Assembly: GCA_017428245.1 (NCBI GenBank)
Contig: JAFRRF010000028.1
Span: forward strand, 1-40,209
Direction: 5' to 3'
DNA length: 40,209 nt
Source of the DNA: Bacteroidales bacterium
GTDB lineage: Bacteria > Bacteroidota > Bacteroidia > Bacteroidales > UBA932
Shown: positions 7,853 to 17,231 of the stretch, piece by piece
How positions within the stretch are numbered: position 1 is the first letter of the stretch
How the letters are laid out: every line of letters starts with the position of its first letter
The notes under the pieces: generated by a model
Database searches by the model: none
The model's input: only the letters and a program-made list of their open reading frames with translations
Told to the model about the DNA's origin: nothing
Program-made: the position numbers and the translations under genes

Positions 7853-8945
7853 CAGCGATGTGATCGATCTCCTGCGGCATATGGTACACGCCCCGACGCA
7901 ATCGTTCAACGAGGAAGCATCAGTCGCGTGGATCAGCTGGTGGCTCGACCGGAACGGTCTGGCCTACAGCACACCGAAAGGGAATATCGTAGCGGCGGCA
8001 GCCCCGCCCGACCCTGCAAAGAAAACTCTGGCCCTGATCGCCCATCTCGACACGGTGCCGCCGGCTGCCGGCTACTCCCGGGACCCCTATGATCCGGGAA
8101 CGGACCCGGATATCGTCTGGGGACTCGGTTCCAACGACGACGGAGGAAGCGTCGTGGCGATGCTGGCGGTACTGCGCCATTATTACGGAAAAAAACTGCC
8201 CTTCAACCTGCTGCTGATGCTCGTCCGGGAAGAAGAATGCTCCGGCCCCGACGGAGTCCGGTGGCTTTTCGGACCCGACGGCCCGTTCGCCGGGGAACCT
8301 GCCTCACCGGACTGGCTCCCGAAACCCGACTGGGCCGTTGTCGGAGAACCGACGGGCCTTCAGGCAGCCACAAGCGAGCGCGGCCTGCTGGTGATCGACG
8401 GCGACGCCTTCGGCCAGAGCGGCCACGCCGCCCGCAACGACGGGGTCAACGCCCTTTATCTCGCAATGGACGACATCGCACGTCTCCGCGGACATCGCTT
8501 CACGCGCATCTCGCAGGAAATGGGGGAAGTCCGGCTTAACGTCACGCAGATTCTCTCCGGAACGGCCCACAACGTGATTCCCGACCGCTGCCGTTTCGTG
8601 ATCGACATCCGTCCCAACGAACTCTATACGCCGAAAGAGATTCTCGATGAATTGCAGGACATCTGCAAGAGCCATCTCCAGGCACGCAACCTGTTGCACC
8701 GCGCCTCGGCGACCGCTGCCGATTCTCCCCTGCGGAAAGCGGCGGCCAAACTCGGCATCGACACGTTTTCCTCCCCCACTTCGTCCGACTGGATGCAACT
8801 CCCCTGCGACGCCATCAAACTGGGACCGGGCGACTCCGCGCGTTCCCACAAAGCCGACGAATTCATCCGCGTTTCGGAAATCGAAGCGGGCATCGCCCTG
8901 TACACCGCACTGATCGAATCATTCAATGAAAACACTCTGGAATAA
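7842..8945 (+). CDS. M20 metallo-deacylase (ArgE-like, probable acyl-citrulline/ornithine deacylase)
   Basis: This 367-residue M20 family zinc enzyme has the metal-binding HLD (68-70), the bridging Asp in SNDDGG (97-102), the catalytic pair REEE (129-132) and a C-terminal metal-binding SHKADE. The dimerisation domain carries GQSGHAARNDGVNAL. In Bacteroidota arginine synthesis the acyl group is removed at the acyl-citrulline stage, so this enzyme, placed directly between argG and argH, probably releases citrulline. Acetylornithine or acetyl-lysine substrates cannot be excluded. ATG 7842 is chosen because it sits inside the argG end (11-bp overlap) and starts the conserved region. Its end overlaps argH by 20 bp, so translational coupling is likely. 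Confidence 0.85.
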   Translation: MKNDSDVIDLLRHMVHAPTQSFNEEASVAWISWWLDRNGLAYSTPKGNIVAAAAPPDPAKKTLALIAHLDTVPPAAGYSRDPYDPGTDPDIVWGLGSNDDGGSVVAMLAVLRHYYGKKLPFNLLLMLVREEECSGPDGVRWLFGPDGPFAGEPASPDWLPKPDWAVVGEPTGLQAATSERGLLVIDGDAFGQSGHAARNDGVNALYLAMDDIARLRGHRFTRISQEMGEVRLNVTQILSGTAHNVIPDRCRFVIDIRPNELYTPKEILDELQDICKSHLQARNLLHRASATAADSPLRKAAAKLGIDTFSSPTSSDWMQLPCDAIKLGPGDSARSHKADEFIRVSEIEAGIALYTALIESFNENTLE

Positions 8946-10242
8946 AGGAACCGCCGCCACGGACATCGTGGAACGGTTCACGGTCGGGCAGGACCGCATC
9001 CTCGACCTGCGGCTCGCCGCCTATGACATCGAGGGCTCCCGGGCCCATATCAAGATGCTCGAAACGATCGGGCTGCTCACGCCCGATGAACGGACCCGGC
9101 TCGACGAAGGCCTCAAGCGCATCCTCGTCTCGGTCAATGCCGGCAATTTCGAGCTGGAAGACGACGTGGAAGACATCCACTCGGAGGTCGAACTCCTTCT
9201 CACCCGCTCGATGGGCGACCTGGGCCGGAAAATCCACGCCGGACGCTCGCGCAACGACCAGGTGATGGTGGACATCAAACTTTTCCTGCGCGACGAACTG
9301 CAACAGGTGCGGAAAGAGGTCCTGACTCTGTTCCAGACACTCCAGGAACTGAGCGAACAGTACAAGGAGGTGCCGCTGCCGGGCTATACGCACGGCCAGC
9401 TGGCGATGCCTTCGTCGTTCGGCCTCTGGCTGGGCGCCTATGCCGAGGCCCTGGCCGACGACATGCAGCAACTCGGCGCCGCCTACCGCGTAGTCAACCG
9501 CAACCCGCTCGGCTCGGCCGCAGGCTATGGCAGTTCCTTCCCGCTCGACCGCACCCTGACCACACAGCTGCTGGACTTCGACACGCCGGTATACAACAGC
9601 ATCGCCGCCCAGCTCGGGCGCGGCAAATGCGAATTGGCGGTGGCCTCGGCACTGGGAAGCATCGCCCTGACCCTCAACAAACTGGCTGCCGACTGCATCT
9701 TCGGAATGAGTCCGGGACAAGGCTTCATCCACTTCCCCGACGAACTGACCACCGGCAGCAGCATCATGCCCCACAAGAAGAATCCTGACGTATGGGAGAT
9801 CCTGCGCGGCCGCTGCAACCAGATCCTGTCGACCCCCAACGAGATCGCCCTGCTCTCGGGCAACCTCCCCCACGGCTACCATCGCGACTTCCAGCTTCTC
9901 AAAGAAATCCTGTTCCCGGCCCTGGACTGGATGCACGACTGCCTGCAGATGGCCGACTATATGCTGCAGCATCTCGAAGTGAACGAACACATTTTCGAGG
10001 ATCCGAAGTACGAGTATCTTTTTACCGTGGAAGAAGTCAACCGCCGGGTCCTCTCCGGCATCCCGTTCCGGGAGGCCTACCGCCAGGTCGGCGTCGAGGT
10101 GAACGAGGGTCGTTTCCACTACGAAGGACCCGCTCCGGCCACGCTCAAGGTTTCCGACCTGGGCCACACCCATATCGGGAGCATCGGCAAGCTGTGTACG
10201 GACGAGATAGCGGCCGAAATGGAGGCGGCCGCCGCCTGGTAA
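8926..10242 (+). CDS. argH: Argininosuccinate lyase
   Basis: This 438-residue protein cleaves argininosuccinate to arginine and fumarate as a cytoplasmic tetramer. It carries HSEVELLLTRSMGDLGRKIHAGRSRNDQ (around 85-112), PGYTHGQLAMPSSFG (the catalytic His region), and the fumarase/aspartase superfamily signature GSSIMPHKKNPDVWE near residue 275-290. The length is slightly below the usual 455-470. The start overlaps the M20 gene by 20 bp and carA follows after 4 bp. Confidence 0.95.
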   Translation: MKTLWNKGTAATDIVERFTVGQDRILDLRLAAYDIEGSRAHIKMLETIGLLTPDERTRLDEGLKRILVSVNAGNFELEDDVEDIHSEVELLLTRSMGDLGRKIHAGRSRNDQVMVDIKLFLRDELQQVRKEVLTLFQTLQELSEQYKEVPLPGYTHGQLAMPSSFGLWLGAYAEALADDMQQLGAAYRVVNRNPLGSAAGYGSSFPLDRTLTTQLLDFDTPVYNSIAAQLGRGKCELAVASALGSIALTLNKLAADCIFGMSPGQGFIHFPDELTTGSSIMPHKKNPDVWEILRGRCNQILSTPNEIALLSGNLPHGYHRDFQLLKEILFPALDWMHDCLQMADYMLQHLEVNEHIFEDPKYEYLFTVEEVNRRVLSGIPFREAYRQVGVEVNEGRFHYEGPAPATLKVSDLGHTHIGSIGKLCTDEIAAEMEAAAAW

Positions 10243-10246
10243 CGCG

Positions 10247-11320
10247 ATGAAACGGAAAAGAGCCACGCTCCTGCTGGAAGACGGCAGGGAGTTCCCGGGG
10301 TGGAGCTTCGGATACGACGGCCCCGCAGAAGGCGAGATCGTCTTCTCCACTGCGATGGTCGGCTATCCGGAAAGCCTGACCGATCCCTCCTACAGCGGAC
10401 AGATCCTCTGCGTCAGTTTCCCCCTCGTGGGCAATTACGGCATACCGGACGAACAGCCCGATGAACAGGGCCTGTGCACCCGTTTCGAATCGGAGCGCAT
10501 CCACGTACGGGGTCTGGTCATCGCCGACTACAGTGAGAAATACAGCCACTGGGACGCGGCCAAGAGCCTGGGCCAGTGGCTGCAGGAACAGCATATCCCC
10601 GGCATCTGCGGCATCGACACCCGTGTGCTGGTGCAATTGCTCCGCGACGAAGGGGCGAAACTCGGCGCCATCGTGCCGGCGGGAAGCCCGGCGCCCGCGT
10701 CGTTCCCCGACCCGAACCTGGAGAATCAGGTGGCGGCGGTCAGCTGCCGCGAGGTCATACGCTACGGCAGCGGGGCGAAACGGGTCGTGCTGGTGGACTG
10801 CGGCGTCAAGCACCAGATCATCCGCTGCCTGACGGCCCGGGGCATCGAAGTGGTCCGCGTCCCCTGGGACTACGATTTCAACACGATGGAATGGGACGGG
10901 CTGTTCATCTCCAACGGCCCGGGCAACCCGGCGCTGTGCGACGTCACCGTGGAACACCTGCGCAAGGCGCTCGCCGGCGACAAGCCTGTTTTCGGCATCT
11001 GTATGGGCAACCAACTGCTCAGCCGGGCGGCCGGCGGCCACACCTACAAACTCAAATATGGACACCGCAGCCACAACCAGCCCGTGCGCCAGTGCGGGAC
11101 CGACCGCTGTTTCATCACATCGCAGAACCACGGCTTCGCGGTGGATACCGCCACGCTCGGCCCGGACTGGGAGCCCCTGTTCGTCAATATGAACGACGGC
11201 ACCAACGAGGGAATCCGGCACAAAACCAAGCCGTTCTTCTCCGCCCAGTTCCATCCGGAAGCCTCGAGCGGCCCGGTCGATACGGAATTCCTGTTCGATG
11301 AATTCATCTCCAAACTGTAA
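10247..11320 (+). CDS. carA: Carbamoyl-phosphate synthase small subunit (glutaminase)
   Basis: This 357-residue class I glutamine amidotransferase delivers ammonia to CarB. The N-terminal CarA domain (FSTAMVGYPESLTDPSY) is followed by the amidotransferase domain with the nucleophile elbow VFGICMGNQLL (Cys near 252), an oxyanion turn in ISNGPGNP, and the His/Glu pair in QFHPEAS near 335. The length is normal. Gaps are 4 bp to argH and 3 bp to carB. Confidence 0.96.
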   Translation: MKRKRATLLLEDGREFPGWSFGYDGPAEGEIVFSTAMVGYPESLTDPSYSGQILCVSFPLVGNYGIPDEQPDEQGLCTRFESERIHVRGLVIADYSEKYSHWDAAKSLGQWLQEQHIPGICGIDTRVLVQLLRDEGAKLGAIVPAGSPAPASFPDPNLENQVAAVSCREVIRYGSGAKRVVLVDCGVKHQIIRCLTARGIEVVRVPWDYDFNTMEWDGLFISNGPGNPALCDVTVEHLRKALAGDKPVFGICMGNQLLSRAAGGHTYKLKYGHRSHNQPVRQCGTDRCFITSQNHGFAVDTATLGPDWEPLFVNMNDGTNEGIRHKTKPFFSAQFHPEASSGPVDTEFLFDEFISKL

Positions 11321-11323
11321 GAA

Positions 11324-14300
11324 ATGCTTGACAAGACCATACGGAAAGTACTGCTCCTGGGCTCCGGCGCATTGAAAATCGGGGAAGCGGGAGAATTCGA
11401 CTATAGCGGTTCACAAGCCCTGAAAGCCTTGCGGGAAGAAGGCATCGAAACCGTGCTCGTCAATCCCAACATCGCCACGGTCCAGACATCCGAGGGCATC
11501 GCCGACAAGATCTACTTCCTGCCCGTCACCCCGCCCTTTGTCAAAAAGGTCATTGAAAAGGAAAAGCCGCAGGGCATTTTCCTTTCTTTCGGAGGCCAGA
11601 CCGCCCTCAACTGCGGCGTCGAGCTCTACCGGAGCGGATTCCTGCAGCAGAACGGCGTCCGCGTGCTGGGCACTCCGGTCCAGTCGATCATCGACACCGA
11701 AGACCGGGACCTCTTCGTCAAACGCCTCGACGAAATCGGCGTAAAGACCATCCGGTCCCACGCCGCCGCCACCCTGGAAGAAGCCCGCGCGGCGGCCGGA
11801 GAGATCGGCTATCCCGTAATCCTGCGGGCAGCCTATGCCCTGGGCGGGCTCGGTTCCGGCTTCTGCGACACACCTGCGGAACTCGAAGCCGCCGCCCGGA
11901 AGGCCTTCGCCTTCTCGCCCCAGATCCTGGTCGAAAAATCGCTCAAAGGCTGGAAAGAGATCGAATACGAAGTGGTCCGTGACAGCTACGACAATTGCAT
12001 CACGGTCTGCAATATGGAGAACTTCGACCCGTTGGGCATCCATACCGGCGAGAGCATCGTGGTCGCCCCGTCACAGACCCTGACCAACGACGAATTCCAC
12101 TTCCTGCGCAAGAAATCCATCGATATCGTGCGCCATCTGGGCATCGTGGGCGAATGCAATGTACAGTATGCTTTCAGTCCTGACGGAGAAGACTATCGTG
12201 TCATCGAAGTCAATGCACGTCTCAGCCGTTCGTCTGCGCTGGCCTCGAAGGCCACGGGCTATCCGCTCGCCTTCGTGGCCGCGAAGCTCGGCCTGGGCTA
12301 CGGTCTCTTCGAACTGAAGAATTCCGTGACCAAGACGACGCCCGCCTTCTTCGAACCGGCGCTCGACTACGTTGTGTGCAAAATTCCCCGCTGGGACCTG
12401 GCCAAATTCAAAGGCGTTTCGCGGGAAATCGGTTCCAGCATGAAAAGCGTCGGCGAAGTGATGGCCATCGGCCGGACATTCGAGGAGGCCGTCCAGAAAG
12501 GACTCCGGATGATCGGCCAGGGCGCCAACGGATTCGTCTGCAACAAACCTTACAAGACGGAAGACCTCGACTGGGCGCTCCGGCATCCTACCGACACCCG
12601 CATCTTCGCGATCGCGGCCGCTTTCGAGTCGGGCTACAGCGTGGACCGGATCCACGAATTGACACATATCGACAAATGGTTCCTCGACAAGCTCGACAAT
12701 CTGGAAACCACCTACCGGGAACTCGAAGCCTGTCCCGACCTGGGAAGCGTCGGACGCGAACTCTTCCTCAAGGCCAAGCGGCAGGGCTTCTCCGACATCC
12801 AGATCGGGCGCGTGTATCACAGGCCGGAAGAGGAAGTCCGTACCCGCCGGCTCGCCTTGGGCATCCGGCCCTGCATCAAGCAGATCGACACACTGGCAGC
12901 GGAGTTCCCGGCTGCGACCAACTACCTGTATCTCACCTATAACGGGACGAAGAACGACATCATTCCGAGCTACGGCTCGCACACGGTCATCGTACTCGGC
13001 TCAGGGGCCTACCGCATCGGCAGCAGCGTCGAATTCGACTGGTGCGGCGTCGGCGCCGTGAACACCCTGCGCAAGCGGGGCTGGCAGGCCGTAATGATCA
13101 ATTATAATCCGGAGACCGTCTCGACCGACTACGACAGCTGCGACCGTCTGTACTTCGACGAACTCAGTTTTGAGACCGTGCTGGAGATCTGCTCCGTAGA
13201 ACGCCCTTACGGCGTGATCGTGAGCGTCGGCGGACAGATTCCCAACAATCTGGCGCTGCCGCTCGCCCGGAGCGGCGTCCATATCCTCGGCACTTCCGCC
13301 GACGATATCGACCGGGCGGAAGACCGCGGAAAGTTCTCCTCGGTCGTCGACCACCTGGGCATCTCGCAGCCGCGCTGGCAGGCGCTCACCACGATGGCCG
13401 AGATCGAACACTTCGTGGACGAGGTAGGTTTTCCCGTGCTGGTGCGTCCTTCCTATGTCCTTTCGGGCGCGGCGATGAACGTGTGTTATTCGCTGGCCGA
13501 CCTGCATACTTTCCTGGAGATGGCCGTCGAGGTATCGGAAGAGCATCCCGTCGTCATCAGCTCATTCATCCAGCGCAGCAAGGAGTTCGAATTCGACGCG
13601 GTGGCCGACGGCGGCAGGATCGTGGCGCACGCCATCTCCGAGCACATCGAATATGCCGGCGTACACTCGGGCGATGCCACTATCCAGTTCCCGCCGCAGA
13701 AACTCTACTGCGTGACGGCCGCCCAGATCCGGCGCGTAGCCGCCGCCATCGCCGCCGAGCTCCATATCACGGGACCGTTCAACATCCAGTTCCTTGCCCA
13801 CGAGGGGCGTGTGAAGGTCATCGAGTGCAACCTGCGGGCTTCCCGCAGCTTCCCTTTCGTCTCCAAGATCCTAAAGACGGACTTCATCGACCTGGCCGTG
13901 CGCTGCATGCTCGGCGAACATCCCGCCGCCGACACCGTCGATGCCTTCGAACTGCCGTATGTCGGCATCAAAGCATCCCAGTTCTCCTTCTCGCGCCTGA
14001 ACCAGGCCGACCCGGTCCTGGGTGTCGATATGGCTTCGACCGGCGAGGTGGGCTGCATCGGCGACAATTTCGACGAGGCCCTGCTCGAGGCGATGCTCTC
14101 GGTCGGGCATCACATTCCGCAGGGGGCCATCCTCATCTCGTCGGGCAACGCCATCCAGAAAGCCGACCTGCTGCCAGCCTGCCAGCTTCTGGACCAGAAA
14201 GGATTCACGCTCTATGCCACGGAAGGAACCAGCCGCTACCTCAACGAGAACGGCATTCCGGCCCGGCTCGTCGAGCACGCCAATGTCGTGGAACTCATCC

Positions 14301-14512
14301 GGGAGCACCGCGTCGACCTGGTCGTCAACATCCCCAAGAATTTCACCCACGGCGAATTGACCAACGGCTACCGCATCCGCCGCGCCGCCATCGACTTCAA
14401 CGTGCCGCTAATCACCAACTCGCGCCTGGCCACCGCCTACATCCGGGCTTTCTGCCGCCTGAAACCGGAAGAACTGCCCGTCAAGGCGTGGGATGAGTAT
14501 AAACCCCTATAA
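11324..14512 (+). CDS. carB: Carbamoyl-phosphate synthase large subunit
   Basis: This 1062-residue protein makes carbamoyl phosphate from bicarbonate, ATP and ammonia for arginine and pyrimidines. It has the two tandem ATP-grasp halves typical of CarB, beginning at VLLLGSGALKIGEAGEFDYSG (about 8-28) and VIVLGSGAYRIGSSVEFDWCG (about 557). Family motifs VEKSLKGWKEIEYEVVRD and EVNARLSRSSALASKATGYP are present. The C-terminal allosteric domain follows (TLYATEGTSRYLNENG onward). The length matches E. coli CarB (1073). It closes the operon and its stop overlaps the stop of the opposing ilvE gene by 6 bp. Confidence 0.97.
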   Translation: MLDKTIRKVLLLGSGALKIGEAGEFDYSGSQALKALREEGIETVLVNPNIATVQTSEGIADKIYFLPVTPPFVKKVIEKEKPQGIFLSFGGQTALNCGVELYRSGFLQQNGVRVLGTPVQSIIDTEDRDLFVKRLDEIGVKTIRSHAAATLEEARAAAGEIGYPVILRAAYALGGLGSGFCDTPAELEAAARKAFAFSPQILVEKSLKGWKEIEYEVVRDSYDNCITVCNMENFDPLGIHTGESIVVAPSQTLTNDEFHFLRKKSIDIVRHLGIVGECNVQYAFSPDGEDYRVIEVNARLSRSSALASKATGYPLAFVAAKLGLGYGLFELKNSVTKTTPAFFEPALDYVVCKIPRWDLAKFKGVSREIGSSMKSVGEVMAIGRTFEEAVQKGLRMIGQGANGFVCNKPYKTEDLDWALRHPTDTRIFAIAAAFESGYSVDRIHELTHIDKWFLDKLDNLETTYRELEACPDLGSVGRELFLKAKRQGFSDIQIGRVYHRPEEEVRTRRLALGIRPCIKQIDTLAAEFPAATNYLYLTYNGTKNDIIPSYGSHTVIVLGSGAYRIGSSVEFDWCGVGAVNTLRKRGWQAVMINYNPETVSTDYDSCDRLYFDELSFETVLEICSVERPYGVIVSVGGQIPNNLALPLARSGVHILGTSADDIDRAEDRGKFSSVVDHLGISQPRWQALTTMAEIEHFVDEVGFPVLVRPSYVLSGAAMNVCYSLADLHTFLEMAVEVSEEHPVVISSFIQRSKEFEFDAVADGGRIVAHAISEHIEYAGVHSGDATIQFPPQKLYCVTAAQIRRVAAAIAAELHITGPFNIQFLAHEGRVKVIECNLRASRSFPFVSKILKTDFIDLAVRCMLGEHPAADTVDAFELPYVGIKASQFSFSRLNQADPVLGVDMASTGEVGCIGDNFDEALLEAMLSVGHHIPQGAILISSGNAIQKADLLPACQLLDQKGFTLYATEGTSRYLNENGIPARLVEHANVVELIREHRVDLVVNIPKNFTHGELTNGYRIRRAAIDFNVPLITNSRLATAYIRAFCRLKPEELPVKAWDEYKPL

Positions 14513-15541
14513 GTCAATGTACCGGCACCAGCCGTGCGTGTCTTCGATCTCGCCGAACTGGACGCCGGTTATCTGTTTGTAGAGTTTTTGGCATACTGCG
14601 CCCACACTGCCGTCGGGACCGTAGCGGAACGAACGCGTGATGACGGGTTCTTCCAGGACCGGTTTGACATCGATGTGGGAGATGGGCGTGATGACCACGG
14701 CGGTTCCGCAGCCGGCCGCCTCCTCGAACGTAGCCAGTTCTTCGAACGGGATCGGACGCTGCTCGACTTTCATCCCGAGATCGGCCGCCACGGTACGGAG
14801 CGTCTTGTTGGTGACGGAAGGCAGCACGCTGTCGGAGAGCGGCGTGATATACGTGTTGTCGCGGATTCCGAAGAAATTGGAGGAGCCGAACTCGTCGACA
14901 TACTCCCGCGTGGATGAATTCAGGTAGAGCAGTTCCGTGTATCCCTGGTCGTGGGCGCGGCGATAGGGTACGAAAGTCGTGGCGTAGTTGCTGCTGATCT
15001 TGTAGGATCCCGATCCCTTGGGTGCCGAACGGTCGTAGTTGCCCGGAATGACGGCGGCGCACGACTTGAGATAATCTCCATAATACGACCCCACCGGGGC
15101 GCACATCACCGCGAAGATGGCTTCGGGATAAGGGACGAGCTGCATCTGCGGATGCACCGCGAAAAGGAGCGGCCGGATATACAACGACGCACCATAGCCA
15201 TAGGGCGGCAGGAACTCCATATTGCCCTTCACGCACATTTCGCTCATCTCCAGGAACAGGTCTTCAGGCGGTGTGGGCATCCCGAGATAATTGGCCGAAC
15301 GGACCATTCGGGCGGCGTTCTGGTCGGGACGGAACATCGCGATGCGGCCGTCCTTCTGCCGGAACGTCTTGAAGCCCTCGAAGACGGAAATGGCATAGTG
15401 GAGACACTGTGCGAACGGATCGAGCGTAAAGGAGAAAGTTTCCGTGGTCGTGGCCGGAGACCACGCTCCGTCCTTGAAGTAAGACACGGCGACTGTCCGT
15501 GTCCGGTAGGCGTCAAAGCCTATGGTTTTCCAGTCTATCAT
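14507..15541 (-). CDS. ilvE: Branched-chain amino acid aminotransferase
   Basis: This fold-type IV PLP aminotransferase of about 344 residues exchanges amino groups between glutamate and the keto acids of Leu, Ile and Val. The PLP lysine lies in the YKISSNYATTF segment. LLYLNSSTREYVDEFGSSNFFGI and SVLPSVTNKTLRTVAADLGMKVEQRPI are class IV signatures. It follows leuB, completing the leucine route in one operon. The start is uncertain: ATG 15541 (10 bp after the leuB stop, A-rich upstream) is used, but ATG 15562 would overlap leuB by 11 bp. Neither has a clear Shine-Dalgarno sequence. Confidence 0.93.
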   Translation of the reverse strand: MIDWKTIGFDAYRTRTVAVSYFKDGAWSPATTTETFSFTLDPFAQCLHYAISVFEGFKTFRQKDGRIAMFRPDQNAARMVRSANYLGMPTPPEDLFLEMSEMCVKGNMEFLPPYGYGASLYIRPLLFAVHPQMQLVPYPEAIFAVMCAPVGSYYGDYLKSCAAVIPGNYDRSAPKGSGSYKISSNYATTFVPYRRAHDQGYTELLYLNSSTREYVDEFGSSNFFGIRDNTYITPLSDSVLPSVTNKTLRTVAADLGMKVEQRPIPFEELATFEEAAGCGTAVVITPISHIDVKPVLEEPVITRSFRYGPDGSVGAVCQKLYKQITGVQFGEIEDTHGWCRYIDL

Positions 15542-15551
15542 AGTTTGAGTT

Positions 15552-16619
15552 TTATTGTTCATTGATTCTGTCTGCAATCCAGTCGCCGACCTGCGACGTG
15601 GTATAAGCTTTCCCGCCGCCGGCCAGGTCGTCCGTCACGATACCCGCCGCCAGCGAATCGGCGACAGCCTGCCGGATAGCTTTGCCTTCGGCCATCAGGC
15701 CGAAAGCATATTCGAACATCATCGCCGCCGAGAGGATGGCAGCCACAGGGTTGGCGATGCCTTTGCCTGCGGCCTGCGGCCAGGAACCGTGGATGGGCTC
15801 ATAGACGCCGGTTTTCTCGCCGACGGAGGCGGAAGCGAGCAGGCCCATCGAGCCGGACACCACGCTGGCCTCGTCGGTGAGGATGTCGCCGAAGGTGTTT
15901 TCCGTCACGATGACATCGAAAAACTTCGGTCCCGTGATGAGTTTCATCGCGGCGTTGTCCACGAACATATAGTCTGTCGTCACTTCCGGATAGCCAGGGG
16001 CCATTTCCTGAGCGATCTGCCGCCACAGGCGGGATGACTCCAAGACGTTGGCCTTGTCCACGACGGTCAGGTGCCCGCGCCGTTGCTTTGCGTATGAAAA
16101 GGCCTGTTTCAGGATCCGTTCGATCTCGTAACGGTGGTAGATGTTCGTATCAAAGGCGGTATCACCGTTGTCGCGCCGGCCTTTCTCGCCGAAATACATA
16201 CCGCCGGTCAGTTCGCGGATCACGAGGAAATCGGCGCCGTCCACCAGGTTTTCTTTCAACGGGGACTTGTGTACCAGCGGCTTGAAGGTTTCCACAGGAC
16301 GCAGGTTGGCATAAAGGCCGAGTTTCTTGCGCATGGCCAGCAGGCCCTGCTCCGGACGCACCTTTGCGGTGGGATCGTTGTCATAGCGCGGATCGCCCAC
16401 GGCGCCGAACAGTACCGCGTCGGCGTCCAGGCAGGTCCGGTAAGTCTCTTCCGGGAAAGCGTCGCCGAAACGGTCGATGGCGCAGGCACCAGCGAAAGCG
16501 AAATGCCAGGAAACTTCGTGTCCGAACCTGCGGCACACGGCTTCCACTACTTTGACGGCTTCTTCCACGACTTCCGGGCCGATTCCGTCGCCCGGCAGTT
16601 TAGCGATATTCAGTTTCAT
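15552..16619 (-). CDS. leuB: 3-isopropylmalate dehydrogenase
   Basis: This 355-residue NAD-dependent oxidative decarboxylase converts 3-isopropylmalate to 2-oxoisocaproate. Signature motifs are [18 protein letters not shown] at the N-terminus, [22 protein letters not shown] and the metal/substrate region [41 protein letters not shown] is the cofactor loop. It lies fourth in leuA-leuC-leuD-leuB-ilvE, 15 bp after leuD. Confidence 0.97.
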   Translation of the reverse strand: MKLNIAKLPGDGIGPEVVEEAVKVVEAVCRRFGHEVSWHFAFAGACAIDRFGDAFPEETYRTCLDADAVLFGAVGDPRYDNDPTAKVRPEQGLLAMRKKLGLYANLRPVETFKPLVHKSPLKENLVDGADFLVIRELTGGMYFGEKGRRDNGDTAFDTNIYHRYEIERILKQAFSYAKQRRGHLTVVDKANVLESSRLWRQIAQEMAPGYPEVTTDYMFVDNAAMKLITGPKFFDVIVTENTFGDILTDEASVVSGSMGLLASASVGEKTGVYEPIHGSWPQAAGKGIANPVAAILSAAMMFEYAFGLMAEGKAIRQAVADSLAAGIVTDDLAGGGKAYTTSQVGDWIADRINEQ

Positions 16620-16634
16620 GTTCCAATGGGATTA

Positions 16635-17231
16635 TCATACGTTCTTCCGTTCATACGCCTCGATCTTCGGCCGCTGCTCCAGCAGGTAGTCGATGTCGTC
16701 GAGGGCATTCATCAGACAATATTTCTTGTAGGCGTTCAATTCGAAACATTCACTGCGGCCGGTGGCCAGGCTGGTCACGGTCTGGGCTGGCACGTCGACG
16801 CGCACCCGGGTCGACGGATCGGCTTTCACCGTGGAAAAGAGCTCGGCCAGGAAATCGTCCGAAACCACGACCGGCAGCACGAAATTGTTGAGTTCATTGT
16901 TCTTGTGGATATCGGCGAAAAAACTGGAAATGACCACCTTGAAGCCATATCCTGCAATCGCCCACGCAGCGTGTTCGCGGCTGGAACCCGAGCCGAAGTT
17001 GCGGCCCGCCAGCAGGATTTCACCGCCGTAGCGGGAGTCGTTGAGCACAAAGCCGGGGTCGGGCGTCCCGTCGTCACGGTAGCGCCAGTCACGGAACAGG
17101 TTCTCGCCGAAGAAACGTTCGTCGCGGCTGGTGGATTTCAGGAATCGCGCCGGGATGATCTGGTCGGTGTCCACGTTCTCGAGCGGAAGGGGGACACAGG
17201 TGCTTTCGATGATATTGAATTTCTGTTTCAT
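16635..17231 (-). CDS. leuD: 3-isopropylmalate dehydratase small subunit
   Basis: This 198-residue protein is the swivelling domain that completes the LeuC active site. Motifs are [45 protein letters not shown] and [20 protein letters not shown]. The length is normal (about 195-205). It overlaps leuC by 4 bp (17228-17231), consistent with coupled translation of the two subunits. Confidence 0.97.
   Translation of the reverse strand: MKQKFNIIESTCVPLPLENVDTDQIIPARFLKSTSRDERFFGENLFRDWRYRDDGTPDPGFVLNDSRYGGEILLAGRNFGSGSSREHAAWAIAGYGFKVVISSFFADIHKNNELNNFVLPVVVSDDFLAELFSTVKADPSTRVRVDVPAQTVTSLATGRSECFELNAYKKYCLMNALDDIDYLLEQRPKIEAYERKNV

Noticed and set aside
6167-7909. 580-codon minus-strand open frame opposite the GNAT-ArgG gene
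   Set aside because: Antisense shadow; the plus-strand ArgG motifs prove the coding strand.
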